Position numbers and translations under genes: made by a program. From Vibrio syngnathi (lineage in GTDB: Bacteria; Pseudomonadota; Gammaproteobacteria; Enterobacterales; Vibrionaceae), in contig NZ_CP017916.1 of NCBI RefSeq assembly GCF_002119525.1, positions 806,001 to 870,000 on the forward strand: 64,000 bases of DNA, given 5' to 3'. The notes under the pieces were generated by a model. The model saw only the letters and a list, made by a program, of their open reading frames with translations. It ran no database searches and was not told where the DNA came from. Every line of letters starts with the position of its first letter. The first letter of the stretch is position 1. Positions 53,357 to 62,161 of this stretch are shown here, piece after piece.

Positions 53357-54139
53357 ATGGAATACCCAACGAGCCTTGTACTAGAGTGGTTAGCCAATTA
53401 TTTTTGGCCCTACACTCGCATCTCAGCCATGCTGATGGTGATGACAGTAACCGGTGCACGCTTTGTGTCGCCGCGTATTCGTCTGTATTTAGGTTTAGCG
53501 GTCACCTTTGCGGTGATGCCTGCGATCCCCGCTGTTCCTAAAGAGATTGAACTGCTCTCTTTCCAAGGTTTCTTGACTGTATTTGAACAAATCGTGATTG
53601 GCGTTGCCATGGGGTTTGTCACCCAATTCATGATTCAAACTTTCGTAATGCTCGGCCAGATCTTGGGTATGCAATCAAGCTTGGGTTTCGCCTCTATGGT
53701 GGATCCTGCTAACGGACAAAACACGCCAGTACTGGGTCAATTGTTCATGCTGCTAGCAACCATGTTTTTTTTGGAGACAGACGGTCATCTGAAAATGCTG
53801 CAGCTGGTGGTGTTCAGCTTTAAGACTTTACCCATTGGCAGTGGAAGTTTGACCTCTGTTGATTATAGAGAGCTTGCCCTGTGGCTTGGTATCATGTTCA
53901 AAACAGCACTAGCGATGTCATTGTCTGGTATTATTGCGCTGCTGACGATTAACCTTTCGTTTGGTGTAATGACGCGTGCGGCGCCTCAACTAAATATCTT
54001 TTCTTTGGGTTTCTCATTTGCGCTACTCGTGGGCCTATTGCTTTGTTGGTATATCCTTGGCGGCTTGTTTAGTCACTATGAGTTATTCTGGATACAAACC
54101 GAACAACAGATATGTCGTCTAATCAGGTTAGAGTGCTAG
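53357..54139 (+). CDS. fliR: Flagellar export gate protein FliR
   Basis: 260 residues, about six membrane helices. The conserved stretch GQILGMQSSLGFASMVDPAN and the C-terminal GLLLCWYILGGLFSHYELF are typical. It follows fliQ by 6 bp. Confidence 0.95.
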   Translation: MEYPTSLVLEWLANYFWPYTRISAMLMVMTVTGARFVSPRIRLYLGLAVTFAVMPAIPAVPKEIELLSFQGFLTVFEQIVIGVAMGFVTQFMIQTFVMLGQILGMQSSLGFASMVDPANGQNTPVLGQLFMLLATMFFLETDGHLKMLQLVVFSFKTLPIGSGSLTSVDYRELALWLGIMFKTALAMSLSGIIALLTINLSFGVMTRAAPQLNIFSLGFSFALLVGLLLCWYILGGLFSHYELFWIQTEQQICRLIRLEC

Positions 54140-54148
54140 GAGACTAAA

Positions 54149-55279
54149 ATGGCAGAGTCAGACGGTCAAGAACGCACGGAAGACGCCACGCCCAAACGCT
54201 TGCAACAGGCCAAAGAGAAAGGGCAGGTTGCAAGGTCAAAAGAGTTAGCGTCGGCGTCGGTACTTATTGTTGGTGCGATTGCTTTAATGTGGTTTGGTGA
54301 ATCGATGGCGAAAGCTTTGTTCGAGACCATGCAACGTCTGTTTTCTCTGAGTCGGGAAGAAGTTTTTGATACCACAAAACTCCTCGAAATTGCGGGTGGC
54401 GCATTAGTGAACCTGTTGTTCCCGCTGTTCTTAATCCTGATAACCTTATTTGTTGCTGCCGTCATTGGTGCGGCGGGTGTCGGGGGGATTAATTTCTCTA
54501 TGCAGGCGGCGATGCCTAAGGCGTCTAAGCTAAACCCACTCAGTGGTATTAAGCGTATGTTTGGCCTGCAGAGTTGGGTTGAACTGTTGAAATCTATCTT
54601 GAAAGTGGCACTTGTTTCGGGAATGGCCATCTATCTTATTCAAGCTTCTCAACACGATTTAATGCAACTGAGCATGGAGGTATACCCACAGAATATCTTC
54701 CACGCTTTAGATATCTTGCTTAATTTTATTCTGCTGATCAGCTGCTCTTTACTTATCGTGGTGGCGATTGATATCCCGTTCCAGATTTGGCAACACGCCG
54801 ATCAGCTGAAGATGACCAAACAAGAAATTAAAGATGAACACAAAGATACTGAAGGTAAGCCTGAAGTTAAGGGCCGCATTCGTATGTTGCAAAGAGAAGC
54901 TGCCCAGCGCCGTATGATGGCTGACGTACCTCAAGCGGATGTGATTGTGACCAACCCGGAGCATTTCTCGGTGGCTCTACGCTATAAGCAGAATCAAGAC
55001 AAAGCCCCCGTTGTAGTTGCGAAAGGTGTTGATCATATGGCAATGAAGATTCGTGAAATTGCCCGTGAAAATGACATCTATATTGTTCCTGCGCCACCAT
55101 TGGCTAGGGCGCTTTATCACACTACCGAACTAGAACAACAAATTCCTGACGGTCTGTTTACAGCAGTTGCTCAAGTGCTTGCATATGTGTTTCAACTGAA
55201 ACAGTACCGAAAACGAGGCGGAGAGAGGCCAAAACTCCAAGATTCTAATATGCCGATCCCACCTGATTTACGACATTAG
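54149..55279 (+). CDS. flhB: Flagellar export switch protein FlhB
   Basis: 376 residues. N-terminal region EDATPKRLQQAKEKGQVARS is diagnostic. Four membrane helices are followed by the cytoplasmic autocleavage domain. The cleavage site reads N269-P270-E271-H272 (in VTNPEHFSVALRY) instead of the usual NPTH. Asn and Pro, the two residues directly cleaved, are kept. The switch role with FliK should remain. Last gene of the fliK operon. Confidence 0.96.
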   Translation: MAESDGQERTEDATPKRLQQAKEKGQVARSKELASASVLIVGAIALMWFGESMAKALFETMQRLFSLSREEVFDTTKLLEIAGGALVNLLFPLFLILITLFVAAVIGAAGVGGINFSMQAAMPKASKLNPLSGIKRMFGLQSWVELLKSILKVALVSGMAIYLIQASQHDLMQLSMEVYPQNIFHALDILLNFILLISCSLLIVVAIDIPFQIWQHADQLKMTKQEIKDEHKDTEGKPEVKGRIRMLQREAAQRRMMADVPQADVIVTNPEHFSVALRYKQNQDKAPVVVAKGVDHMAMKIREIARENDIYIVPAPPLARALYHTTELEQQIPDGLFTAVAQVLAYVFQLKQYRKRGGERPKLQDSNMPIPPDLRH

Positions 55280-55331
55280 ATCAATTGCTTGAGCTCTGCT
55301 TGATGAACCCTGATAATAGCGGGCTAGCTAA

Positions 55332-55349
55332 TCCTCTTTTTAAAGAGGC
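55332..55349 (+). other. Small hairpin after flhB
   Basis: CCTCTTT/AAAGAGG with a very short loop; no T-tract, so weak as a terminator. Confidence 0.4.
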
Positions 55350-55375
55350 GATGGCAATAATTTGACGAAAAGTGT

Positions 55376-55391
55376 TGGTACAGTGTTTGCT
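55376..55391 (+). promoter_or_regulatory. Sigma-54 promoter for flhA
   Basis: TGGTACAGTGTTTGCT with GG (55377-55378) and GC (55389-55390) at N10 spacing. Predicted start of transcription about 55402, making a ~220-nt leader that is filled by the 15-bp repeat. Confidence 0.82.
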
Positions 55392-55396
55392 ATATC

Positions 55397-55561
55397 AACC
55401 CCGACTATTATAAGTCGGTCATTAATAACCTTAGCATTGTAAATCTGAGCATTATAATCCCGATCAGTATAAATCCTAGCGTTATAAATCCCGAGCATAT
55501 AAAGCTTAGTATTATAAGCCTGTGCATTTTTAACCTATGCACTTTAAACCATAGCCACATA
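55397..55561 (+). repeat. 15-bp degenerate tandem repeat in the flhA leader
   Basis: Eleven units in exact 15-bp register, for example AACCTTAGCATTGTA (55427), AATCTGAGCATTATA (55442), AATCCTAGCGTTATA (55472), AATCCCGAGCATATA (55487), AAGCTTAGTATTATA (55502). Rough consensus AATCCTAGCATTATA. It begins just after the sigma-54 promoter and ends about 65 bp before the flhA start. Confidence 0.9.
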
Positions 55562-55625
55562 GCTTAGACCTGAGCCTCAAATAGCTTAGTGAGATGGCTA
55601 CAACATAGCGAAACTGTCTAGACTT

Positions 55626-57728
55626 ATGAAATTCTCCCTGCCTTTTGCGGACAAGCTGCCTAAAATTCCTAATCGTGCAATGCCTGCAATTGGCGCGCCC
55701 GTTATGGTACTTGCAACGCTCGCTATGGTGGTGTTGCCAATACCAGCCTTCTTGTTGGATATGTTCTTCACTTTCAACATTGCACTGTCTATGGTTGTGT
55801 TACTGGTTTCGGTTTATACCCGCAGGCCTTTGGACTTCGCTGCATTCCCGACCGTACTTCTGATTGCGACTCTACTTCGATTGGCTTTGAACGTTGCTTC
55901 GACACGTGTGGTATTACTCCATGGTCACGAAGGTGGTGACGCGGCCGGTAACGTTATTGAAGCCTTCGGTAACGTGGTTATCGGCGGTAACTACGCGGTA
56001 GGTCTAGTGGTGTTTTTGATTTTGATGATCATCAACTTCATGGTTGTAACCAAAGGTGCGGGTCGTATTTCGGAAGTCAGTGCGCGTTTCACCCTAGATG
56101 CCCTACCGGGTAAACAGATGGCAATCGATGCCGACTTGAATGCGGGTTTGATCGACCAAGATCAAGCTCGTACACGACGTTTTGAAGTGACCAAAGAGGC
56201 CGACTTCTACGGCTCGATGGACGGTGCATCTAAGTTTGTAAAAGGCGATGCGATCGCTGGTATCTTGATCTTATTCATCAACATCATTGGCGGCTTGAGT
56301 ATCGGTATGGCTCAGTTTGACCTTGGTTTTGGTGAAGCCATTGAAATCTATACGCTACTGACTATCGGTGACGGTCTGGTTGCACAAATTCCATCGCTGC
56401 TACTTTCTATTGCTGCGGCGATGATGGTGACGCGTCAAAATACCGATGAAGACATGGGCGAACAACTTGTCTTCCAAATGTTCGATAATCCCAAAGCCCT
56501 AATGATCACTGCCGCTATCCTCGGCATTATGGGTATTGTTCCTGGTATGCCACATTTCTCATTCTTGAGCCTTGCTGCTGTAGCGGGAGCCGGTGCTTAC
56601 TTTATCGATAAAAAGAACAAGGCAAAGGTAGAAGAGAAAAATCTACCTGCAACCGCTAATGCCAATGGTGATAAGCCCGCATCGCAAAAAGAACTGTCTT
56701 GGGATGATGTTCAACCCGTAGATATTATTGGTCTCGAAGTGGGGTATCGCTTGATTCCTTTGGTTGATAGAGACCAAGGTGGTGAGTTGCTTGAGCGCGT
56801 GAAAGGTGTACGGAAAAAGCTGTCTCAAGATTTTGGTTTCTTGATTCCAGCCGTACACATTCGCGATAACCTAGAACTGACACCAAACAGCTATCGAATT
56901 ACCCTGATGGGGGTTGCGGTTGGTGAGGCTGAAATTAAACCGGACATGGAGCTCGCTATTAACCCTGGCCAAGTCTACGGAATGATAGATGGAGAGCCGA
57001 CGATTGATCCTGCCTTTGGTCTTGAAGCTGTCTGGATTCGTGAAGAGCAGCGTGAACACGCACAAGCCTTAGGTTATACCGTTGTAGACTCTTCAACCGT
57101 ACTTGCCACACACCTTAGCCAGCAGTTAACGAATAACGCTTCACAGTTGATTGGCCACGAAGAAGTTCAAAACTTACTTGAGATGCTTAGCCGATCAACA
57201 CCTAAGTTGGTGGAAGGTTTTGTACCGGATCAATTACAGCTTGGTGTGGTTGTAAAAGTTCTGCAAAACCTACTAAATGAAGCGATTCCAATTCGTGATA
57301 TTCGAACCATTGTTCAAACTTTGTCGGAGTACTCTTCTAAGAGTCAAGAACCTGACATATTAACTGCAGCTGTTCGTATCTCACTAAAACGACTAATTGT
57401 TCAAGAAATCAATGGTATAGAGCCGGAATTGCCAGTTATAACCTTAATTCCTGAGTTGGAACAAATCTTGCATCAAACCATGCAGGCATCCGGCGGAGAA
57501 TCTGCTGGTATTGAACCTGGTTTAGCCGAACGTTTACAGACCTCACTTAGTAATGCGACACAAGAGCAAGAACTGAAAGGTGAGCCAGCGGTATTATTGA
57601 CCTCTGGTGTTTTACGCTCGACTTTGGCTAAGTTCGTGAAAAACACGATTCCAAGCTTGAGAGTATTATCTTACCAAGAGATACCAGACGAAAAGCAGAT
57701 ACGCATAGTACAAGCTGTTGGTAATTAA
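55626..57728 (+). CDS. flhA: Flagellar export gate protein FlhA
   Basis: 700 residues. About eight N-terminal membrane helices including the FHIPEP region (VVTKGAGRISEVSARFTLDA; LPGKQMAIDADLNAGLID) and a large cytoplasmic domain that receives chaperone-cargo complexes. Start ATG 55626. Heads the flhA-flhF-flhG-fliA-cheYZA cluster. Confidence 0.97.
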   Translation: MKFSLPFADKLPKIPNRAMPAIGAPVMVLATLAMVVLPIPAFLLDMFFTFNIALSMVVLLVSVYTRRPLDFAAFPTVLLIATLLRLALNVASTRVVLLHGHEGGDAAGNVIEAFGNVVIGGNYAVGLVVFLILMIINFMVVTKGAGRISEVSARFTLDALPGKQMAIDADLNAGLIDQDQARTRRFEVTKEADFYGSMDGASKFVKGDAIAGILILFINIIGGLSIGMAQFDLGFGEAIEIYTLLTIGDGLVAQIPSLLLSIAAAMMVTRQNTDEDMGEQLVFQMFDNPKALMITAAILGIMGIVPGMPHFSFLSLAAVAGAGAYFIDKKNKAKVEEKNLPATANANGDKPASQKELSWDDVQPVDIIGLEVGYRLIPLVDRDQGGELLERVKGVRKKLSQDFGFLIPAVHIRDNLELTPNSYRITLMGVAVGEAEIKPDMELAINPGQVYGMIDGEPTIDPAFGLEAVWIREEQREHAQALGYTVVDSSTVLATHLSQQLTNNASQLIGHEEVQNLLEMLSRSTPKLVEGFVPDQLQLGVVVKVLQNLLNEAIPIRDIRTIVQTLSEYSSKSQEPDILTAAVRISLKRLIVQEINGIEPELPVITLIPELEQILHQTMQASGGESAGIEPGLAERLQTSLSNATQEQELKGEPAVLLTSGVLRSTLAKFVKNTIPSLRVLSYQEIPDEKQIRIVQAVGN

Positions 57729-57755
57729 GCCGCCTAATTAGAACGGACGATCGAA

Positions 57756-59267
57756 TTGAAAATTAAACGATTTTTTGCAAAAGACATGCGAACAGCTCTG
57801 CTCCAAGTTAAAGAAGAACTTGGCTCAGAAGCGGTGATCATGTCTAACAAAAAGGTCGCAGGTGGCGTGGAAATTGTTGCCGCTATTGATGGCGAATCCA
57901 GCCCATCGACAGCGAGCCCTAGACTCAATAAACCTAAGCAGCCTACGCAAAGCCAGTACACCCAAATGACTGAGTCAAAAGTACCAGCTGGGCGTCGTCA
58001 ATTAGATGATGACAAGGTTAGTATCCAACCTAATGCTGAAGGCGGACGCTCAATGACCAAGCGCTTTGCGAACATGCTAAAGCAATACAGTCATGGTGCA
58101 GAAGATGAGCAACAACATCGCGCTGAAAACGAAGACTCGCTATCAGCATTGCTCAATCGCCAGTCAAGTAAGGGTCATCAACCTCAGAGTAGCCAACATT
58201 CTAGCGGCAGCCTCGACTCGACTTTTGCTCGTGAAACGGGTTTATCTAAATTGATTGCCGAAGATCGCAGAGTAGAGCGTCCAGCACCTCGCTTAGATCC
58301 TACCCGTTATGATCGTGGTCGAGAGAATACTCAGTCCAAAGGTTCAGATACTGAAATGGAAACGATGCGAGATGAGATGACTTCAATTCGTCGTCTGTTA
58401 GAGCATCAAGTGTCAGGTTTAATGTGGCAAGAAGTTGAGCGTCGTGAACCGCTCAGAGCCATGCTTATTAAGCGTCTTGAGCGTATGGGTGTATCTGCAG
58501 AATTAGCCGATCAAATGGCTTGCTATATTCCTGAAGATACCAAACCAGCACGAGCATGGAAGGCTTTGTTAGCACTGGTTGCTGACCAAATCTCTGTAAC
58601 ACAAAAAGATATTTTAAAACGCGGCGGTATTGTGGCCTTACTAGGCCCGACTGGCGTAGGTAAAACAACGACTGTTGCTAAGCTCGCAGCCCGCGCAGCA
58701 ATGGAGTACGGTGCAGACAACGTTGCACTTGTGACAACGGACACATATCGCATAGGTGCACATGAGCAGTTATCGATTTATGGTCGAATTATGGGGTGTC
58801 CTGTAAGAGTTGCTAAAGATTCTAGTGAATTGGCCGATGTAATATATCAGTTACGTAATCGTCGCCTGATTCTAGTCGATACTGCAGGTATGGGACAACG
58901 AGATGTTCGCCTATCTGAGCAGTTAGACACATTGATGCAAGAGAGTGGTTCCGTTATCAATAGTTACCTTGTGTTACCCGCAACCGCGCAACGCAAAGTA
59001 CTACAAGAAACCATTGAACACTTTAGAAGAATCCCGCTGTCGGGATGTATCCTGACGAAGCTGGATGAATCGCTTAGTTTGGGTGAGTTCATCAGTGTGG
59101 TAATACAAAATGCATTACCAGTTGCTTATATAGCAAATGGTCAACGAGTTCCTGAAGATATCGTTATCGCTCAGCCAAAGTACATGATTGCTAAGGCCAA
59201 TGAGTTATTAGAAAAATCGACAGAGAATGAACCTCATTACTGGAATAGCGATTCTGAAGGGCTCTAG
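57756..59267 (+). CDS. flhF: Polar flagellar placement GTPase FlhF
   Basis: 503 residues, starting at TTG 57756 (MKIKRFFAKDMRTALLQVKE). The N-terminal basic domain is followed by a long variable linker and the SRP-type NG domain with G1 GPTGVGKTT (from residue 297), DTYRIGAHEQ, G3 DTAGMGQRD and G4 TKLDES. FlhF marks the pole for the first flagellar proteins. The rare start codon with a weak ribosome binding site would keep its level low; flagellar number in Vibrio depends on FlhF amount, so this fits but is inference. Confidence 0.95.
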   Translation: MKIKRFFAKDMRTALLQVKEELGSEAVIMSNKKVAGGVEIVAAIDGESSPSTASPRLNKPKQPTQSQYTQMTESKVPAGRRQLDDDKVSIQPNAEGGRSMTKRFANMLKQYSHGAEDEQQHRAENEDSLSALLNRQSSKGHQPQSSQHSSGSLDSTFARETGLSKLIAEDRRVERPAPRLDPTRYDRGRENTQSKGSDTEMETMRDEMTSIRRLLEHQVSGLMWQEVERREPLRAMLIKRLERMGVSAELADQMACYIPEDTKPARAWKALLALVADQISVTQKDILKRGGIVALLGPTGVGKTTTVAKLAARAAMEYGADNVALVTTDTYRIGAHEQLSIYGRIMGCPVRVAKDSSELADVIYQLRNRRLILVDTAGMGQRDVRLSEQLDTLMQESGSVINSYLVLPATAQRKVLQETIEHFRRIPLSGCILTKLDESLSLGEFISVVIQNALPVAYIANGQRVPEDIVIAQPKYMIAKANELLEKSTENEPHYWNSDSEGL

Positions 59268-59280
59268 GCGGCGGATAAAT

Positions 59281-60168
59281 ATGAATGAGAATATGATACA
59301 CGATCAAGCTAGCGGCCTCCGTCGCTTAACCCAGCCTTCACTCACGAAAGTTATTGCTGTAACGGGTGGTAAGGGAGGTGTCGGTAAATCGAATGTAACG
59401 TTAGGTATGGCTATTTGTATGGCTCGCCAAGGCAAGAAAGTCATGGTGCTGGATGCTGACTTAGGATTAGCTAACGTAGACATCATGCTCGGCATTCGTT
59501 CTAAACGAAATCTTGGGCATGTGTTGGCTGGCGAGTGTGAGCTTAAGGATGCGATTGTCGAAGGTCCGCATGGAATTAGAATAATTCCAGCGACATCGGG
59601 CACACAAAGCATGACTGAACTTTCACACGCTCAACACGCCGGGTTGATTCGTGCTTTTGGTTCGCTTGAAGACGAGATGGATATCTTGTTGGTTGATACA
59701 GCTGCGGGCATATCCGATATGGTCATCAGCTTCTCAAGAGCAGCGCAGGATGTGGTTGTGGTGGTTTGTGATGAACCAACGTCGATTACTGATGCATATG
59801 CATTGATTAAACTGCTGAGTCGAGAGCACCAAGTTCAGCGATTCAAAATTGTTGCAAATATGGTCAGAAGCTACCGCGAAGGCCGAGAATTATTTGCAAA
59901 GTTGACTTTGGTCACAGAGCGCTTCTTGAATGTGAGCCTCGAACTCGTAGCATGTATTCCTTTAGATGATAAAGTACGTCAATCAGTTAAGAGACAGAAA
60001 ATCGTAGTAGATGCGTTTCCTCGCTCTCCAGCTGCATTGGCAATCAGCTCTTTGGCTAATAAGGCATTGACCTGGCCAATACCAAAAACACCAAGCGGAC
60101 ACTTGGAGTTTTTTGTTGAAAGGTTGCTGAACCGTACTGAATTTATAGAGGAACCATTTGGTGAATAA
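59281..60168 (+). CDS. flhG: Flagellar number regulator FlhG (FleN), MinD-like ATPase
   Basis: 295 residues from ATG 59281; an earlier in-frame ATG inside flhF (59227) is less likely. Deviant Walker A GGKGGVGKSNV, and DADLGLANVDIMLGI. It restrains FlhF and FlrA so that only one polar flagellum forms. Its end overlaps the start of fliA by 8 bp. Confidence 0.95.
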   Translation: MNENMIHDQASGLRRLTQPSLTKVIAVTGGKGGVGKSNVTLGMAICMARQGKKVMVLDADLGLANVDIMLGIRSKRNLGHVLAGECELKDAIVEGPHGIRIIPATSGTQSMTELSHAQHAGLIRAFGSLEDEMDILLVDTAAGISDMVISFSRAAQDVVVVVCDEPTSITDAYALIKLLSREHQVQRFKIVANMVRSYREGRELFAKLTLVTERFLNVSLELVACIPLDDKVRQSVKRQKIVVDAFPRSPAALAISSLANKALTWPIPKTPSGHLEFFVERLLNRTEFIEEPFGE

Positions 60169-60895
60169 AGCGCTTACTTACGATCAACATGCTAATCACA
60201 ATAGCCAGCAGGCTTTTTTTGAGAAGTACTCTGTGTTGGTTAAGCGTATCGCTCATCATTTGTTGGGGCGATTACCGCCTAATGTATTAGTTGATGACTT
60301 GATTCAAGCCGGCATGATTGGCTTGATTGAAGCACAACAGAACTATGATGGTACCAAAGGCGCAAGCTTTGAGACGTACGCAGGTATTCGAATTCGTGGG
60401 GCAATGTTGGATGACATTCGCCGCGGGGATTGGGTGCCGAGATCAGTTCATAAAAATAATCGAGAAATCAGTAGTGCAATCGCAGAATTAGAGGGCACTC
60501 TCAATCGCGATCCTAGTGACGCTGAAGTGGCAAAGCACATGGGGCTGAGTTTAGACCAGTATCACAGTGCGTTAACTGATATTAATTGCTCAAAATTGGT
60601 TGGGATAGAAGACTTAGGTGTCTCTGATGATGTAATATCTCCGAATGAAGATTCTCAAGATAATACGCCTTTTCAAGGGGTTGCTGATGAATCATTCCGC
60701 CAAGCTTTGATCGACTCGATAAAACAGCTTCCGGAAAGGGAAGGCCTCGTGCTTTCGCTTTATTACGACGAAGAACTCAATTTAAAAGAGATTGGGGAAG
60801 TATTAGGTGTCAGCGAATCTCGTGTCAGCCAAATACTAAGCCAATCTATGCAGCGTTTACGCACTAAATTAAGTGCTTGGACACAGAACGACTAA
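60161..60895 (+). CDS. fliA: Flagellar sigma factor FliA (sigma-28)
   Basis: 244 residues from GTG 60161 (AGAGGA ribosome binding site 8 bp upstream); a TTG one codon earlier is possible. Region 2 (LVDDLIQAGMIGLIEAQQNY; YAGIRIRGAMLDDIRRGDWV), region 3, and region 4 helix-turn-helix (LKEIGEVLGVSESRVSQILS) are present. It drives the flgM and two flagellin promoters seen in this window and is held by FlgM. Confidence 0.96.
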   Translation: MNKALTYDQHANHNSQQAFFEKYSVLVKRIAHHLLGRLPPNVLVDDLIQAGMIGLIEAQQNYDGTKGASFETYAGIRIRGAMLDDIRRGDWVPRSVHKNNREISSAIAELEGTLNRDPSDAEVAKHMGLSLDQYHSALTDINCSKLVGIEDLGVSDDVISPNEDSQDNTPFQGVADESFRQALIDSIKQLPEREGLVLSLYYDEELNLKEIGEVLGVSESRVSQILSQSMQRLRTKLSAWTQND

Positions 60896-60925
60896 CAACA
60901 CTGATTTTATTCAGTGGAGGCTAAT

Positions 60926-61306
60926 TTGAACAAAAACATGAAAATTCTCATTGTTGATGACTTTTCAACGATGCGCCGAATTGTTAAAAACCTACTTCGT
61001 GATTTAGGTTTCAACAACACTCAAGAAGCAGACGATGGCTTGACCGCGTTACCTATGCTGAAAAAAGGCGAATTTGATTTCGTGGTAACTGACTGGAACA
61101 TGCCGGGTATGCAAGGTATTGATCTTCTAAAACACGTCCGTGCAGACGCTGAACTTAAGCACCTTCCAGTGCTTATGATCACAGCAGAAGCTAAGCGTGA
61201 GCAGATCATTGAAGCAGCGCAAGCGGGTGTTAATGGTTACATTGTGAAGCCGTTCACTGCCGCAACTCTAAAAGAGAAACTCGACAAGATTTTTGAGCGT
61301 TTATAA
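60926..61306 (+). CDS. cheY: Chemotaxis response regulator CheY
   Basis: 126 residues if started at TTG 60926. An upstream GTG at 60914 gives 130 residues, but it is part of the likely ribosome binding site GTGGAGG, so TTG (or ATG 60938) is favoured. Phospho-acceptor Asp56 in [10 protein letters not shown], acidic pair in IVDDFST, conserved Thr in MITAEA and Lys in VKPF. It binds FliM when phosphorylated. The sequence agrees with the Vibrio CheY3-type that controls the polar motor. Confidence 0.95.
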   Translation: MNKNMKILIVDDFSTMRRIVKNLLRDLGFNNTQEADDGLTALPMLKKGEFDFVVTDWNMPGMQGIDLLKHVRADAELKHLPVLMITAEAKREQIIEAAQAGVNGYIVKPFTAATLKEKLDKIFERL

Positions 61307-61420
61307 GCACTCATAATAACCTGTTTTAGGCGCTTCATAGAGAGACATTAACTTTTTTGTTTCCCGTTTATCTCTAAGGCTGAAGCGTAACAAACTATGC
61401 GGAGTAAGGCCGGACTCAGG

Positions 61421-62152
61421 ATGATTTCATTAGAACAAGCAAAAAAATTAGTAGAGCTGCTTGAAAACGACGAGCAGCAAGGTGCTGATTCTCTTGTTAG
61501 AAGCATTTATGAAGATAATTTTAATCTTCAAGATAACCCAATGCTTCAAGAAATAGGCAGTCTGACTCGTGACCTCCATGATTCTTTGACACAATTCAAC
61601 TTTGACGAGCGTATTAACGTTATCGCAAATGATGAAATCCCTGATGCCAGGGATCGCCTTCAGTATGTCATTGATAAAACGGAAGTTGCGGCGAACAAGA
61701 CGATGGACGCTGTCGATCGTTGTATGCCAATTGCAACTAATTTACACGAGTGTTTACTTCAAGTAAGGCCTCAATGGAATGAACTGATGCATGGCCGCAT
61801 TGAGCTGGTAACATTTAAAGCTTTATGCCACCGCATTGATGGATTACTTGTCCAAGTAGAAGGCGATAGTACTGAACTACGTGGACAACTGACTGAAATC
61901 TTGATGGCTCAGGATTTCCAAGATTTAACTGGGCAGATTATTAGCAAAGTTATTACCTTGGTGAATGAGGTTGAAGGACGTCTGGTAGAGATCCTCACCG
62001 TATTCGGTGCGAATCAAATAGAACCAACACCAGAGACAGAGAAGAAAGCATCTATTGCTCCTGAGGGTCCGATTATGAACCCAGAAGCTCGTGAAGATGC
62101 TGTTGCATCTCAAGATGAAGTCGACGATTTGTTATCCAGTCTTGGATTTTAA
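61421..62152 (+). CDS. cheZ: CheY-P phosphatase CheZ
   Basis: 243 residues from ATG 61421 (MISLEQAKKLVELLEND); an ATG at 61397 would add eight residues, and neither start has a well-placed ribosome binding site. The long helical hairpin carries MAQDFQDLTGQIISKV with the catalytic Gln and Asp. The C-terminal peptide SQDEVDDLLSSLGF is the CheY-binding tail. Confidence 0.94.
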   Translation: MISLEQAKKLVELLENDEQQGADSLVRSIYEDNFNLQDNPMLQEIGSLTRDLHDSLTQFNFDERINVIANDEIPDARDRLQYVIDKTEVAANKTMDAVDRCMPIATNLHECLLQVRPQWNELMHGRIELVTFKALCHRIDGLLVQVEGDSTELRGQLTEILMAQDFQDLTGQIISKVITLVNEVEGRLVEILTVFGANQIEPTPETEKKASIAPEGPIMNPEAREDAVASQDEVDDLLSSLGF

Positions 62153-62161
62153 AGGTAACGT

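Noticed and set aside
55397..55561. CRISPR array or tandem binding sites of a known regulator
   Set aside because: Units are contiguous without spacers, and I recognise no known regulator site; reported as a tandem repeat only.
61330..61388. Inverted repeat between cheY and cheZ (CGCTTCA ... TGAAGCG) as a terminator
   Set aside because: The arms are far apart with a long loop and no T-tract after the second arm; cheZ and cheA most likely stay in the same transcript.
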